Of a DNA stretch of 48,833 nt, positions 38,868-46,543 are shown one piece after another. The DNA comes from Kiritimatiellia bacterium (GTDB lineage Bacteria; Verrucomicrobiota; Kiritimatiellia; RFP12; UBA1067). Every line of letters begins with the position of its first letter. Position 1 is the stretch's first letter. The DNA lies in contig JAFSTA010000021.1 of the NCBI GenBank assembly GCA_017450695.1, positions 1-48,833 on the forward strand, read 5' to 3'. A program made the position numbers and the translations under genes. The notes beneath the pieces are model-generated. The model worked only from the letters and a program-made list of their open reading frames with translations, had not been told where the DNA came from and did not search any database.

Positions 38868-38904
38868 TGTCTTGTTCCTCCGTTTCTCGTTGGTTGCGAT
38901 CCCG

Positions 38905-39849
38905 TCAGTTCAGCCGGATTCTCGGATCGAGACGAGCGTAACACAGGTCTGTCACGAGCTGAACCGCCTGATAGAGCAATGCGCCCAGTACAACCACCGC
39001 GCGCACCACGGCCATGTCTGACGAATTGATCGCGTTGATACTGATATTCCCCAGTCCGGGAATACCGAAGAAGCTTTCCAACAGGAGCGAACCCGTAAAA
39101 AGGAAGGGGATGGAGAGGCTAATGTAGGTCAGGATCGGCAACAGGCTGTTCCGGAACACATGGACCAGCATGATCCGCCAGCCGGGAAGTCCTTTCGCCT
39201 GTGCCGTGCGGACGTAAGGCTTGTACACCTCGTCGAGGATCACCGCGCGGAAGAAACGGACGTCCCGCCCCAGTCCGCTGAAAATTCCGATGCAAACGGG
39301 AAGCACGAGGTAGAATGCGGACTCGAACCCCCAGATCGGGAAGAGATGGAGCCGGTACGCCAGCAGGAACTGCCCGGACAAAACCCAGATGACGTAATTC
39401 ACGCTCATCAGGATGGTGGAGAAAACCAGAATCGCACGATCCCACTTGCCACCCCGCCAAGCGGCGCAGAGGAGAGCCAACCCCACGCCCAGAATCGAAC
39501 CGCCGATCAGGATTGGGACCGTCAACATCAAAGAGGCCCCTACCCCCTCTTTCAGCACGTCGGCAACCGGACGCTGGTGTTCCGTCGAAATCCCCATGTC
39601 TCCTTTCGCCAACGCGCCGACATAATGGCAGAACTGCGAATCCTTCCAGTCGGGCGCCCCGATGAAAAGCGGCTTGTCGTACCCGTACTTCGCGTCGAAG
39701 GCGGCAATCGCCTCCTTGGTCGCGTTCTTACCCAGCACCACCTGCGCAGGAGACCCGCCGACCACATGGAAAAGCAGAAACGTCAACAGGATGATCCCGA
39801 ATGTGGTCGGGATCACCTCCAGCAGTCGCCGTATCAGGTAACGTTTCAT
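38905..39849 (-). CDS. DppB/OppB-type ABC transporter permease, orphan
   Basis: A 314-residue inner-membrane permease with about six hydrophobic helices. It opens MKRYLIRRLLEVIPTTFGI, the characteristic peptide-permease start, then 'FDAKYGYDKPL', 'GDMGIS', 'DEVYKPYVRTAQAKGLP' (coupling-helix EAA region, ~207-223), 'NSLLPILTYISLSIPFLFTGSLLLE' region and 'PGLGNISINAINSSDM'. It ends with 'YARLDPRIRLN', as family members do. The partner permease, ATPases and binding protein are not in the window; the neighbours are pyrE and a Tat-exported glycosidase-like protein. Substrate: peptide or oligosaccharide, unknown. Confidence 0.9.
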   Translation of the reverse strand: MKRYLIRRLLEVIPTTFGIILLTFLLFHVVGGSPAQVVLGKNATKEAIAAFDAKYGYDKPLFIGAPDWKDSQFCHYVGALAKGDMGISTEHQRPVADVLKEGVGASLMLTVPILIGGSILGVGLALLCAAWRGGKWDRAILVFSTILMSVNYVIWVLSGQFLLAYRLHLFPIWGFESAFYLVLPVCIGIFSGLGRDVRFFRAVILDEVYKPYVRTAQAKGLPGWRIMLVHVFRNSLLPILTYISLSIPFLFTGSLLLESFFGIPGLGNISINAINSSDMAVVRAVVVLGALLYQAVQLVTDLCYARLDPRIRLN

Positions 39850-39879
39850 GGTGCGCCGCAGTCTCCGTCCCTCCGCGTG

Positions 39880-40452
39880 TTACGATCCCGGATGAACAAA
39901 CGGCTCGTGCTTCGCGCAAAGCGGGCAGGCGTCCGGCTCCCAAACCTGCGGCGCCATCTGGAGCAGGGAAAACGTCGGGTAGTCGAAGTGCGCATTTCCC
40001 GCACTGCGATCCACCAGCACGAGTACGGCGGCGACCTCCGCGCCAGCAGCTTTCACGATGTCGATCGTCTCCTGCACGCGCCCGCCACGCGTAATGACAT
40101 CTTCCGCCACGACATACCGCTCTCCCGGCTTGAGGGTGAAACGGCGCATCACGAGCTGACCGTCCTGCTTCTCCGCAAAGACACACTTCGTGTCGAGCGC
40201 ACGCGCCACCTCATGTCCCACAAGGATGCCGCCGAGCGCGGGCGAAATCACGCCATCCACTTTCCCGATGTCGGTCGCTGCATTTATTCGCTTGACCAGT
40301 TCTGTGCAAAGCTCGCCCGCGATACGAGGGAAACGAAGCACATTGGCGCATTGGAAGAAACGGTCGCTATGGAGACCGGAACGCAGTTGGAAATGCCCCG
40401 ACAGCAAGGCGCCGGTGTCCGCCAAAACCTTCAAGATGTCCTGTTCGTTCAT
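39880..40452 (-). CDS. pyrE: Orotate phosphoribosyltransferase
   Basis: The product has 190 residues from the ATG at 40452, with GAGGAGAGGAA just upstream (a TTG six codons earlier would lie inside that site). It makes orotidine 5'-phosphate from orotate and PRPP. 'LSGHFQLRSGLHSDRFFQC', 'SPALGGILVGHEVARAL' and the PRPP loop 'YVVAEDVITRGGRVQETI' are diagnostic. The C-terminal ~25 residues ('VWEPDACPLCAKHEPFVHPGS') carry a Cys-x2-Cys. Confidence 0.95.
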   Translation of the reverse strand: MNEQDILKVLADTGALLSGHFQLRSGLHSDRFFQCANVLRFPRIAGELCTELVKRINAATDIGKVDGVISPALGGILVGHEVARALDTKCVFAEKQDGQLVMRRFTLKPGERYVVAEDVITRGGRVQETIDIVKAAGAEVAAVLVLVDRSAGNAHFDYPTFSLLQMAPQVWEPDACPLCAKHEPFVHPGS

Positions 40453-40540
40453 GTTGATTCCTCTCCTCAAAACGGCCGTATCCTACCATATCCCAAACGC
40501 ATCTTCAAGGTAAAATAGGTTTTACTTAGCTTTTTAGGTG

Positions 40541-40581
40541 TAGCTATTAGCCCGCCACGCAACGCGGAAATGTACATGAAG
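40541..40581 (-). repeat. REP-like hairpin module (family C)
   Basis: Plus strand: TAGCTATTAGCCCGC, CACGCAACGCGG, AAATGTACATGAAGG. The TAGCCC flank is conserved; the hairpin is shorter and looser than in other copies. Confidence 0.55.
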
Positions 40582-40585
40582 GTTG

Positions 40586-40616
40586 GGCGCTACGCGCCAG
40601 TTGAGAAGCGGGGAAA
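40586..40616 (+). repeat. GGCGCTACGCGCC hairpin plus AGTTGAGAAGCGGGG (family F)
   Basis: A perfect GGCGC-TAC-GCGCC stem directly followed by AGTTGAGAAGCGGGG, which leads into family H. Confidence 0.65.
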
Positions 40617-40690
40617 CAAATAAGTGGCGGCTGTTCCGCCTAAGTGGCCCTTCGGGCCTGAATGGGGCTGATGCCCAAGTTGACGTGACA
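40600..40690 (+). repeat. Composite of small GC hairpins (family H), copy 2
   Basis: TAAGTGGCGG-CTGTT-CCGCC, TAAGTGGCCC-TTC-GGGCC, TGAATGGGGCTGATGCCC, AAGTTGAC. The order matches the reverse of 9541-9640, with different loops. Confidence 0.75.
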
Positions 40691-40732
40691 ACTGAGAAGC
40701 GGTACGGGGGAAGGGGCGGTGCATCGCGACAG

Positions 40733-40775
40733 CTGCGTAGCGACGGCGCCCTCGCCGTCGGCTTTCGCGGCAGCG
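40733..40775 (+). repeat. GCTGCGTAGCGACGG repeat (family I), copy 2
   Basis: It differs from 7303-7345 mainly at two paired positions (GGTG/CCGTTGG versus GGCG/CCGTCGG), keeping the arm complementarity. Confidence 0.6.
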
Positions 40776-40955
40776 GAGAAGATGGGGACACGCGACAAGC
40801 GACGGGCGACACGCATGTCGAAAAGTCGAGGGGGCGTCGTGTGTCGCGTGTCGCATATCCCCGTAGCATTTCCTCTCGCGGAGAACGGGAGGGGCGGCGC
40901 TTCGTGACCGCAATGCATATCCGCCCTAACCTGCTTCACACAACTGATCGGCAAG

Positions 40956-41049
40956 GTGGTTGGGCAATCGATTGCGTTCGATCGCATTCGATAGCTATCG
41001 ATTATTCACGACTCCCTGCCGCCTCAACTTACCCTCATTTCCATTCCCG
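40956..41049 (+). repeat. Composite GCAATCGATTG / CACGACT module (family D), copy 3
   Basis: GTGGTTGGGCAATCGATTGC, GTTCGATCGCATTCGATAGC, TATCGATTATTCACGACTCC, CTGCCGCCTCAACTTACCCT, joined directly to the REP-like unit that follows. Confidence 0.75.
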
Positions 41050-41082
41050 TGCTGAGCCCGGGCGGAGGGCTACTAGCTAACA
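41030..41082 (+). repeat. REP-like hairpin module (family C)
   Basis: TACCCTCATTTCCATTCCCG, a hairpin CCCG-TGCTGAGC-CCGGG, then CGGAGGGCTACTAGCTAAC. It ends 39 bp before the stop of the HAD phosphatase gene. Confidence 0.6.
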
Positions 41083-41121
41083 CCCGCAACCTACCAGCTT
41101 CCTACCCCTACCCCGTTCACG

Positions 41122-41775
41122 TTACAGCATCTCGGTTCGGAATGCGGAGAGGTCGGAGAGGACGAGGTCTGCAAGGGGGTTCAGCTGGTCGGTTGCGAGT
41201 CCGCAGCGATCCAGCGCAACACAGCGCATCCCTGCGTTTTTCGCGGAGAGAACCCCGGCTGGCGAGTCCTCGAAAACAACGCAATCTGCGGGCGGAACGC
41301 CTAACCGTTTGGACGCCTCCAAGTAACAGTCGGGAGCCGGTTTACCGCGTTCGTAATCCTCCGCTCCCAAAATGAACGCAAGCCGACCGGCGATACCGAG
41401 CCGTCGAGCGGCATCTTCCACATCGTCATGGCAAGAGCCCGAAACGATACAGCATGGCGCGAGTTCGGAGAGGCGGCACAGCGTCTCAACAGAAGACCGG
41501 ATAACTTGGCTTTCGGGATCCGTGCAGAGCTTCTGGTAATAACCGCGCAAGGCGGCAGATACGTCATTGATCGCGGTTCCCGATAAAGGCGGGAAGCGTT
41601 CGCAGAGTTTACGGTAGATGTCGAACCAGGAGTGACCGAAAACGAGCCGGAGGATTTCATCCGTAGAAACAGGGAAGCCGCGATCCGTCAGATACTGGCG
41701 AATCGCGACTGCCCAAGTTTGTTCCGTATCGATCAACGTACCGTCAAGATCGAAGAGAAACGCGCGAATCGGCAT
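41122..41775 (-). CDS. HAD-superfamily phosphatase (beta-phosphoglucomutase-like)
   Basis: The product has 217 residues from the ATG at 41775 behind AAGGT; the longer open frame upstream is antisense reading of the preceding gene. HAD motifs: I 'FLFDLDGTLIDTE' (~6-18; nucleophile Asp and acid Asp), II 'CIVSGSCHDD' (~105), III Lys in 'ERGKPAPDCY' (~145) and IV 'VVFEDSPAGVLSAKNAGM' (~166). A helical cap lies between I and II. The substrate could be a sugar phosphate or phosphoglycolate. It is the last gene of the fab operon, 4 bp after ychJ. Confidence 0.9.
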   Translation of the reverse strand: MPIRAFLFDLDGTLIDTEQTWAVAIRQYLTDRGFPVSTDEILRLVFGHSWFDIYRKLCERFPPLSGTAINDVSAALRGYYQKLCTDPESQVIRSSVETLCRLSELAPCCIVSGSCHDDVEDAARRLGIAGRLAFILGAEDYERGKPAPDCYLEASKRLGVPPADCVVFEDSPAGVLSAKNAGMRCVALDRCGLATDQLNPLADLVLSDLSAFRTEML

Positions 41776-41779
41776 GGCT

Positions 41780-42280
41780 CTAGACCTTGCCCTGCCCGCA
41801 GCATTTCTTGTATTTCTTCCCGCTTCCGCAGGGGCACGGATCGTTACGCCCGACTTTGGGGGCTTCCCGGTGGATCGGTTTCGGTCCGAAGATCTTACCA
41901 TCTATGAACCGCCATTCCCCGTTCTGCTTCTCGAAGAAAGAAAGCTCGTGGTGGTTGAAGTTCGTGCCGTTCACCTCGTAGTGCGCAACGAACTCGACGG
42001 AACCACGCTCGTCATTCTCGCCGCCTTCCGTGATGTTGAGCACCTCGATTCCCGACCACTTGGCGGACTCCGCCCACTTCCGGCTTTCCTCCGCGTTGAA
42101 TTCCCGCTGGACTTTCGCGCCGGAGGTCCGGTAGAGGTAATCGATCGCACCAAGCGCGTACGCGCTATAACGCGAGCGCATCAAGTCCGCCGCTGTTTTC
42201 GGCTTCTCTTTCCCGGAGAGGAACGGTTCGCAACAAGTCTCGTAAACCAGACCGCTGCCGCAAGGACACAAGTCGCTCAT
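41780..42280 (-). CDS. ychJ: YchJ-family protein with two SEC-C zinc motifs
   Basis: The 166-residue product has SEC-C motifs at both ends: '[14 protein letters not shown]' (~4-17) and '[18 protein letters not shown]' (~147-164). The middle is an NTF2-like YchJ domain ('[19 protein letters not shown]', '[20 protein letters not shown]'). Family members often have one or both SEC-C modules; the molecular role is unknown. It starts 1 bp after fabZ, with AAGGTGGGA inside the fabZ 3' end, so coupling is likely. Confidence 0.93.
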   Translation of the reverse strand: MSDLCPCGSGLVYETCCEPFLSGKEKPKTAADLMRSRYSAYALGAIDYLYRTSGAKVQREFNAEESRKWAESAKWSGIEVLNITEGGENDERGSVEFVAHYEVNGTNFNHHELSFFEKQNGEWRFIDGKIFGPKPIHREAPKVGRNDPCPCGSGKKYKKCCGQGKV

Positions 42281-42281
42281 C

Positions 42282-42737
42282 TTAGATTCCCACCTTCTCT
42301 TTAGGGACCAGCATGCAACTGAACTCGGCTTCCGCAGCCAAGTCCTCGCCCACGTAGCACTTGCCGCTCAGCTTCGCGACCCGCGAGGTCACCTTGTCGT
42401 TCGTGATGACGAGCCGCACAGTGTCTCCGGGACGAACCTGACGCCGAAACTTCGCCTTGTCCACGCCAATCAGCAGGAAGAGACCTCCCTGTTGCACCTT
42501 GCCGGTGGCGACCAGTCCCGCGCCGCCGCACTGGGCCATCGTCTCGACAAGGATCACACCAGGCACCACCGGATATGTGGGGAAGTGGCCCTTGAAGAAC
42601 CAGGTGTCAGGCGTATAGGTGTACACACCCTCCGTTCCCGCGTCATCCGCACGAACCAGCTTCTCTACGAACAAGAAGGGGGGACGATGGGGAAGCAACT
42701 GTTCAATCGGGGTTTCAATGCCATTCAATTCGCTCAT
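42282..42737 (-). CDS. fabZ: 3-hydroxyacyl-ACP dehydratase FabZ
   Basis: The 151-residue hotdog-fold enzyme removes water from 3-hydroxyacyl-ACP in the fatty-acid cycle. '[14 protein letters not shown]' and '[24 protein letters not shown]' contain the catalytic His (~50) and Glu (~64). Length is normal. It lies 15 bp after fabF and 1 bp before ychJ. Confidence 0.96.
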   Translation of the reverse strand: MSELNGIETPIEQLLPHRPPFLFVEKLVRADDAGTEGVYTYTPDTWFFKGHFPTYPVVPGVILVETMAQCGGAGLVATGKVQQGGLFLLIGVDKAKFRRQVRPGDTVRLVITNDKVTSRVAKLSGKCYVGEDLAAEAEFSCMLVPKEKVGI

Positions 42738-42752
42738 TTTTCACCGTCCCGT

Positions 42753-43991
42753 TTACTGATACTTCTTGAACACGACACACCCGTTGTGCCCGCCGAATCC
42801 AAGCGAGGTCGAGATCGCCACATTCAACGGTGCGGCGACGCCCTTGTTCGGCACGATGTCAAGATCGCACTCCGGATCGGGATTGACGTAGTTAATGGTC
42901 GGAGGATAGAAGTCGTCATGCACCGCCAACGTGCTAAAGACAGCCTCGATCGCCCCCGCTGCGCCAAGCATGTGTCCGGTCATGCTCTTGGTGGAGGACA
43001 TCCGCAGCTTCCGCGCGTGGTCTCCGAACGCACCCTTCATGCAGGTGGTCTCCATCGCATCGTTGAGCTTGGTGGAGGTTCCATGCGCATTCACGTAATC
43101 GACCTCTTCCGGCTTCACGCCCGCGTCCGCGAGGGCCAGGGTGACAGCCTTGATTGCGCCCGCTGCCGAAGGATCAGGGGCGGTGAGGTGATAGGCGTCA
43201 CTCGTGCTGCCGTAACCGGCAAACTCGGCGTAAATCTTCGCGCCGCGAGCCTTGGCGTGCTCCTCGGACTCCAGAATCAGAATCGCCGCGCCTTCGCCCA
43301 TGATGAATCCGTCACGCGTCGCGTCAAACGGACGACAGGCAGTCTGCGGCGTGTCATTGTAGCTATGGCTCAACGCCTTCATGGAACAGAAGCCCGCAAT
43401 GCAGTATTCGGTAATCGTCGCTTCCGTGCCGCCCGAGACGACCACGTCCGAACGTCCGGAACGGATCATGTCTAGTGCGTGGCCGAGAGCGTCCGTACCC
43501 GACGCGCAAGCGGTCGCCAGCGTGTGGGAGGGTCCCTTGGTCCCCAGCAGGATCGAGACGTTTCCGGCAGCCTCGTTCGCGATCAGTTTGGGAATCAGCA
43601 TGGGGGAAAGCCTCGCGGGGCCTTTCTCAAAGAGGGTGAAATATCCCTCCTGATCGACTTCGCGTCCGCCGATTCCGCATCCGAGCATAACGCTCACGCG
43701 ATCCTTGTTCAGCGATTCGCACGCATCCAGCCCCGCATCCTTCCATGCGTCCATTGAAGCCGCGACCGCGTATTGGGTGAAGAGCGCCATTCGCTTGGAG
43801 GTCTTGAAATCGACATAGTTCTTGATGTCGAAATTCTTCACCTCGCCGGCGACCTTCGAATCGACGCGGCTGGCATCGAACTTCGTGATCGGGCCGATTC
43901 CGCTAACCCCGTTTCGGATGTTTTCCCACGCTTCAGCAACGGAATTGCCGACCGGTGAAATCACGCCCAATCCAGTGACTACTACCTTCAT
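42753..43991 (-). CDS. fabF: 3-oxoacyl-ACP synthase II
   Basis: The product has 412 residues from the ATG at 43991 (AAGGAG 6 bases upstream; an earlier in-frame ATG lies before that site). The condensing enzyme triad is complete: Cys in 'LATACASGTDALGHA' (~163), His in 'NAHGTSTKLND' (~303) and His in 'SMTGHMLGAAGAIEA' (~338). N-terminal 'VVVTGLGVISPVGN' is typical. It elongates acyl chains with malonyl-ACP. It is 14 bp downstream of fabH; acpP, fabD and fabG are not in the window. Confidence 0.97.
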   Translation of the reverse strand: MKVVVTGLGVISPVGNSVAEAWENIRNGVSGIGPITKFDASRVDSKVAGEVKNFDIKNYVDFKTSKRMALFTQYAVAASMDAWKDAGLDACESLNKDRVSVMLGCGIGGREVDQEGYFTLFEKGPARLSPMLIPKLIANEAAGNVSILLGTKGPSHTLATACASGTDALGHALDMIRSGRSDVVVSGGTEATITEYCIAGFCSMKALSHSYNDTPQTACRPFDATRDGFIMGEGAAILILESEEHAKARGAKIYAEFAGYGSTSDAYHLTAPDPSAAGAIKAVTLALADAGVKPEEVDYVNAHGTSTKLNDAMETTCMKGAFGDHARKLRMSSTKSMTGHMLGAAGAIEAVFSTLAVHDDFYPPTINYVNPDPECDLDIVPNKGVAAPLNVAISTSLGFGGHNGCVVFKKYQ

Positions 43992-44005
43992 CTCATTCTC
44001 CTTCA

Positions 44006-44971
44006 TTACCATCTGATCAATGCCCCCGCGTAGGCGAGGCCCGCGCCGAAGGCGACCGAGGCGATCAAGTCGCCTTTCTGGATCGCCCCTCGCTGCACGG
44101 CCTCGTCCAGTGCGATCGGCACCGACGCTGCGGATGTGTTCCCAACGTTCTCCATGTTCAGGAAGAATTTCCCCATGGGTTGACCCACGCGCCGGGCGAC
44201 CGCCTCTATGATGCGGGCGTTCGCCTGATGCGAGACGACGAGTTTGAGGTCGTCGTACGTCTTACCCGAGCGAGAAAGCATCTCCCCAATCATCTCATCG
44301 AAAACCTTCACCGCAAAATTGAACACGGCTCGCCCGTTCATGCGGAGCTTGCCTTCCGGTGGGTCTCCCGGCACGAGTAGCGTCCCTCCCGTGTGCTGTA
44401 GCACCGGCGGGTTTGCCGTCCCGTCCGCTCCGATGATCATCTCCAGGATACCGCCTGGCTGGTCATCGGCCTTCAACACCGCGGCACCCGCTCCGTCCCC
44501 GAAGAGGATGCACACGTTGCGATCTTTCCAATCCAAAGTCCTTGTCATGGTTTCCGCACCGACCACGAGGACCGGGCGGGGATCCGTCTGCATCAGCCCG
44601 TAGGCGATCCGCAGCGAATACAGAAAACCGGAACAGGCGGCCTGCACGTCAAACGCGCCGACACGCTTGCAACCGAGCCTTCCCTGCAACAGGCAGGCGA
44701 CGGACGGATAGCCGTAATAGTCACCGGTGGAGCTGGCGACGATTATCGCCCCCAGTTCTTCCGGCTTCACGTTCGCGCGTTCCAGCGCCTTCACGGCAGC
44801 CTCGTAGGCCATCGTGGAGGTCTGCTCATCGTCGGACACAACATGACGCGCGTGGATTCCCGTGTGGGAAAAAATCCACTCGTCACTCGTATCCAGCGAT
44901 TGCGCGATCTCGTCATTCGTCACAATCCGCTTGGGCAGATACGACCCAGTTCCTGCAATATGAACAAACAT
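44006..44971 (-). CDS. fabH: 3-oxoacyl-ACP synthase III
   Basis: The product has 321 residues from the ATG at 44971 behind AAAGGA; the longer frame to 45031 has no ribosome site. It primes fatty-acid synthesis from acyl-CoA. The triad Cys-His-Asn is visible: 'FDVQAACSGFLYSL' (~112), 'VVSHQANARIIEAV' (~249) and 'NVGNTSAASVPIAL' (~279). 'SDEWIFSHTGIHARH' near 31-45 is characteristic. First gene of the fabH-fabF-fabZ-ychJ-HAD operon. Confidence 0.97.
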   Translation of the reverse strand: MFVHIAGTGSYLPKRIVTNDEIAQSLDTSDEWIFSHTGIHARHVVSDDEQTSTMAYEAAVKALERANVKPEELGAIIVASSTGDYYGYPSVACLLQGRLGCKRVGAFDVQAACSGFLYSLRIAYGLMQTDPRPVLVVGAETMTRTLDWKDRNVCILFGDGAGAAVLKADDQPGGILEMIIGADGTANPPVLQHTGGTLLVPGDPPEGKLRMNGRAVFNFAVKVFDEMIGEMLSRSGKTYDDLKLVVSHQANARIIEAVARRVGQPMGKFFLNMENVGNTSAASVPIALDEAVQRGAIQKGDLIASVAFGAGLAYAGALIRW

Positions 44972-45002
44972 TGAAATTCCTTTCGGTCGGAAAGTCGGAA
45001 TC

Positions 45003-45031
45003 CATAATGACATTTTTTTGATTTTTGTCAA
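45003..45031 (-). promoter_or_regulatory. Candidate promoter of the fab operon
   Basis: On the minus strand a perfect TTGACA (45031-45026) is followed, after 17 bases of mostly A/T, by ATTATG (45008-45003), about 30 bases before the fabH ATG. The -10 match is only moderate. Confidence 0.4.
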
Positions 45032-45487
45032 TATGGAAGTTTGTCACGCTTCCGACAAAATAATTTTAGCAGAACGCCCGTACAGGTCAATTTTTTTCTG
45101 CGGAAAAATGTGCCGCACCCCGATTTTTCAAGGTTTTCCGCGTCGTTTTCAAGGTCATAGCCGCACAGAAAATGACCGTTTCTATCTCACTTTCCCACCC
45201 TAATTTTTTTTGATTCACGTACCAGTTGGGTGGTGGGAGGAGGCTAGCGCCACCAGCGTATTAGGAGTCTCAAGCTGGGTAAGCAATCGTCAATTGCGAT
45301 TGATTGCCATCGAGTATCTTCCAAAGGAAGCGTTTCCATGACTGCTCATTCCGCGAGTTCCGCCGGTTTCAACCTAGATTCCTCGATTGGGTTCTCACGC
45401 AGAGGCGCTGAGGTCGCAGAGTACGCAGAGAAAGTGGAGACAACAGAGGCTTTTCGCCTACAAGTACACACGGGACGAGAGAAAACG

Positions 45488-45620
45488 ATTCACCCCAATG
45501 GTGAAAGACCGTCGTGTTCCAAAGCGCCATGATTCTCCACGGAATACACGGAACTCACGGAATCGCCGTTTCAAGAAAGGGATGATTTTCCGTGGATTCC
45601 GTGAGTTTTTCAAAGTGTCC
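45488..45620 (+). repeat. CACC/GGTG hairpin plus CACGGAATACACGG inverted repeat (family E), copy 2
   Basis: ATTCACCCCAATGGTGAAAG, then CCG, AGCGCCATGATT, CTCCACGGAATACACGGAAC and, later, TTTCCGTGGATTCCGTGAG. Order, spacing and orientation match 19624-19757, with scattered differences. Confidence 0.75.
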
Positions 45621-45660
45621 AAGATGAGGTTAAATGGTTAAATTGACGAGCCGCCGAAAA

Positions 45661-45684
45661 GCGACAAGAGTGTCGCTTCCCCGA
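45661..45684. repeat. Short relative of family A
   Basis: GCGACA-AGAG-TGTCGC followed by TTCCCCGA. The corresponding part of the 77-bp elements is GCGGCA-GGAG-TGCCGC at 6818-6894, so a paired G-C became A-T. Confidence 0.65.
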
Positions 45685-46082
45685 TGAGAAGACGGGGCGA
45701 ATCTGGCCGATTGAAAGCCTCCGAAGGAGGCGATTTAACCATTTAACCTTTTCACTTTCTCCTAGCTTGTCTCCCGGAACTGGCGGTCATGCCGCCTTTC
45801 TTCCGTGTCTTTTCGTGTCCCGCGCCAGCGGGTTTTCGTGTCCTGGCGCGATCCGAAGAATGTCGGGATGTGGCGGCGGGTGAAGGACGCACAGCGGACT
45901 TCAAGCCCGGCCGGCGCCGCCTCACGCCGTGCGCGGTATAACCGCGCCGCGTCAGGCTTTCGTGGTCGCGCGAAGTGCCCTCGCCGGCAGATTCCGTCTT
46001 CCGTGCTTATTTCAAATTCTCCAACAGAAGAATTGATCACCTTTTATGTGCCGCCTCCTGCGCTCACGCGGGAATGAGCAGA

Positions 46083-46110
46083 GGTGCTACGCGCCAGCTG
46101 AGAAGTAGCG
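46083..46110 (+). repeat. GTGC-TAC-GCGCC hairpin plus AGCTGAGAAG (family F)
   Basis: GGTGCTACGCGCC is followed by AGCTGAGAAGTAGCG. The left arm has a T for C, giving a G-T pair. A REP-like remnant (46051-46080) directly precedes it. Confidence 0.55.
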
Positions 46111-46231
46111 CTGGAGCTCGTCTCACGTCTCGCGTCCCGCATGTCGCGCGTCATATGTCTCACGCAGAGTGTTCTGGGCGCGCCCCATCACAGCCACATT
46201 GCTTTACACGCTGAACCGGACAACTGATAGG

Positions 46232-46540
46232 CTAGATTACTGCCACCCTTTGATAAATCACCAAGAAAAACCCGAAAAGGAAAAGGACTGCGGCCGTCGT
46301 GCTGATTGATGTGATCGAAACAATCAATAAATGCCTTTGTTGTTCTTTACGCGATTTCCATAGTCGCAGAATGAAAAAGCTGTACATGAAATACAGCGCT
46401 ATTCCACCGTAAAAGCAGATATGCGTAGCGCCGGGAAGCATTTCAGCTGGCGCGCTTTCGCGACACAACACATACGATAAACAACACATCGAAGCCTTGA
46501 TCAATTCACATAAAGAGAGAACACCGCATTGCAGATTCAT
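46232..46540 (-). CDS. Small membrane protein of unknown function (102 aa)
   Basis: It starts 3 bp after the upstream lipoprotein stop, with AGGGGTGAGGA before the ATG, so both are probably one transcript. The N-terminal ~35 residues are Cys-rich ('LQCGVLSLCELIKASMCCLSYVLC'). Two clear transmembrane helices follow ('HICFYGGIALYFMYSFFILRLW', '…TTAAVLFLFGFFLVIYQ') separated by a short basic loop. No family is recognised. GC content is lower than in core genes. Confidence 0.55.
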   Translation of the reverse strand: MNLQCGVLSLCELIKASMCCLSYVLCRESAPAEMLPGATHICFYGGIALYFMYSFFILRLWKSRKEQQRHLLIVSITSISTTAAVLFLFGFFLVIYQRVAVI

Positions 46541-46543
46541 TCC

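Larger units (their letters stand above)
40453..41121. other. 670-bp gap made almost entirely of repeat modules
   Basis: From left to right: REP-like hairpin (40541-40581, reversed), GGCGC hairpin unit (40586-40616), composite GC hairpins (40600-40690), GCTGCGTAGCGACGG unit (40733-40775), a GACACGCGAC-rich palindromic stretch (40790-40860), the GCAATCGATTG composite (40956-41049) and a REP-like unit (41030-41082). Nothing suggests a gene. Confidence 0.7.
45032..46231. other. 1.2-kb gene-free gap with several repeat modules
   Basis: It contains a short GCAATCG…GATTGCCATCGA stretch (45284-45318), a family E element (45488-45620), a short family A relative (45661-45684), a REP-like remnant (46051-46080) and a GGCGC-like hairpin unit (46083-46110). 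The section 45760-46050 has a 92-codon leftward frame and others that look like chance. AT-rich DNA at 45032-45215 may hold promoter signals. Confidence 0.6.

Noticed and set aside
45762-46040. 92-codon leftward ORF as a gene
   Set aside because: Arg-rich translation of a repeat-like region, no ribosome site, no family resemblance.
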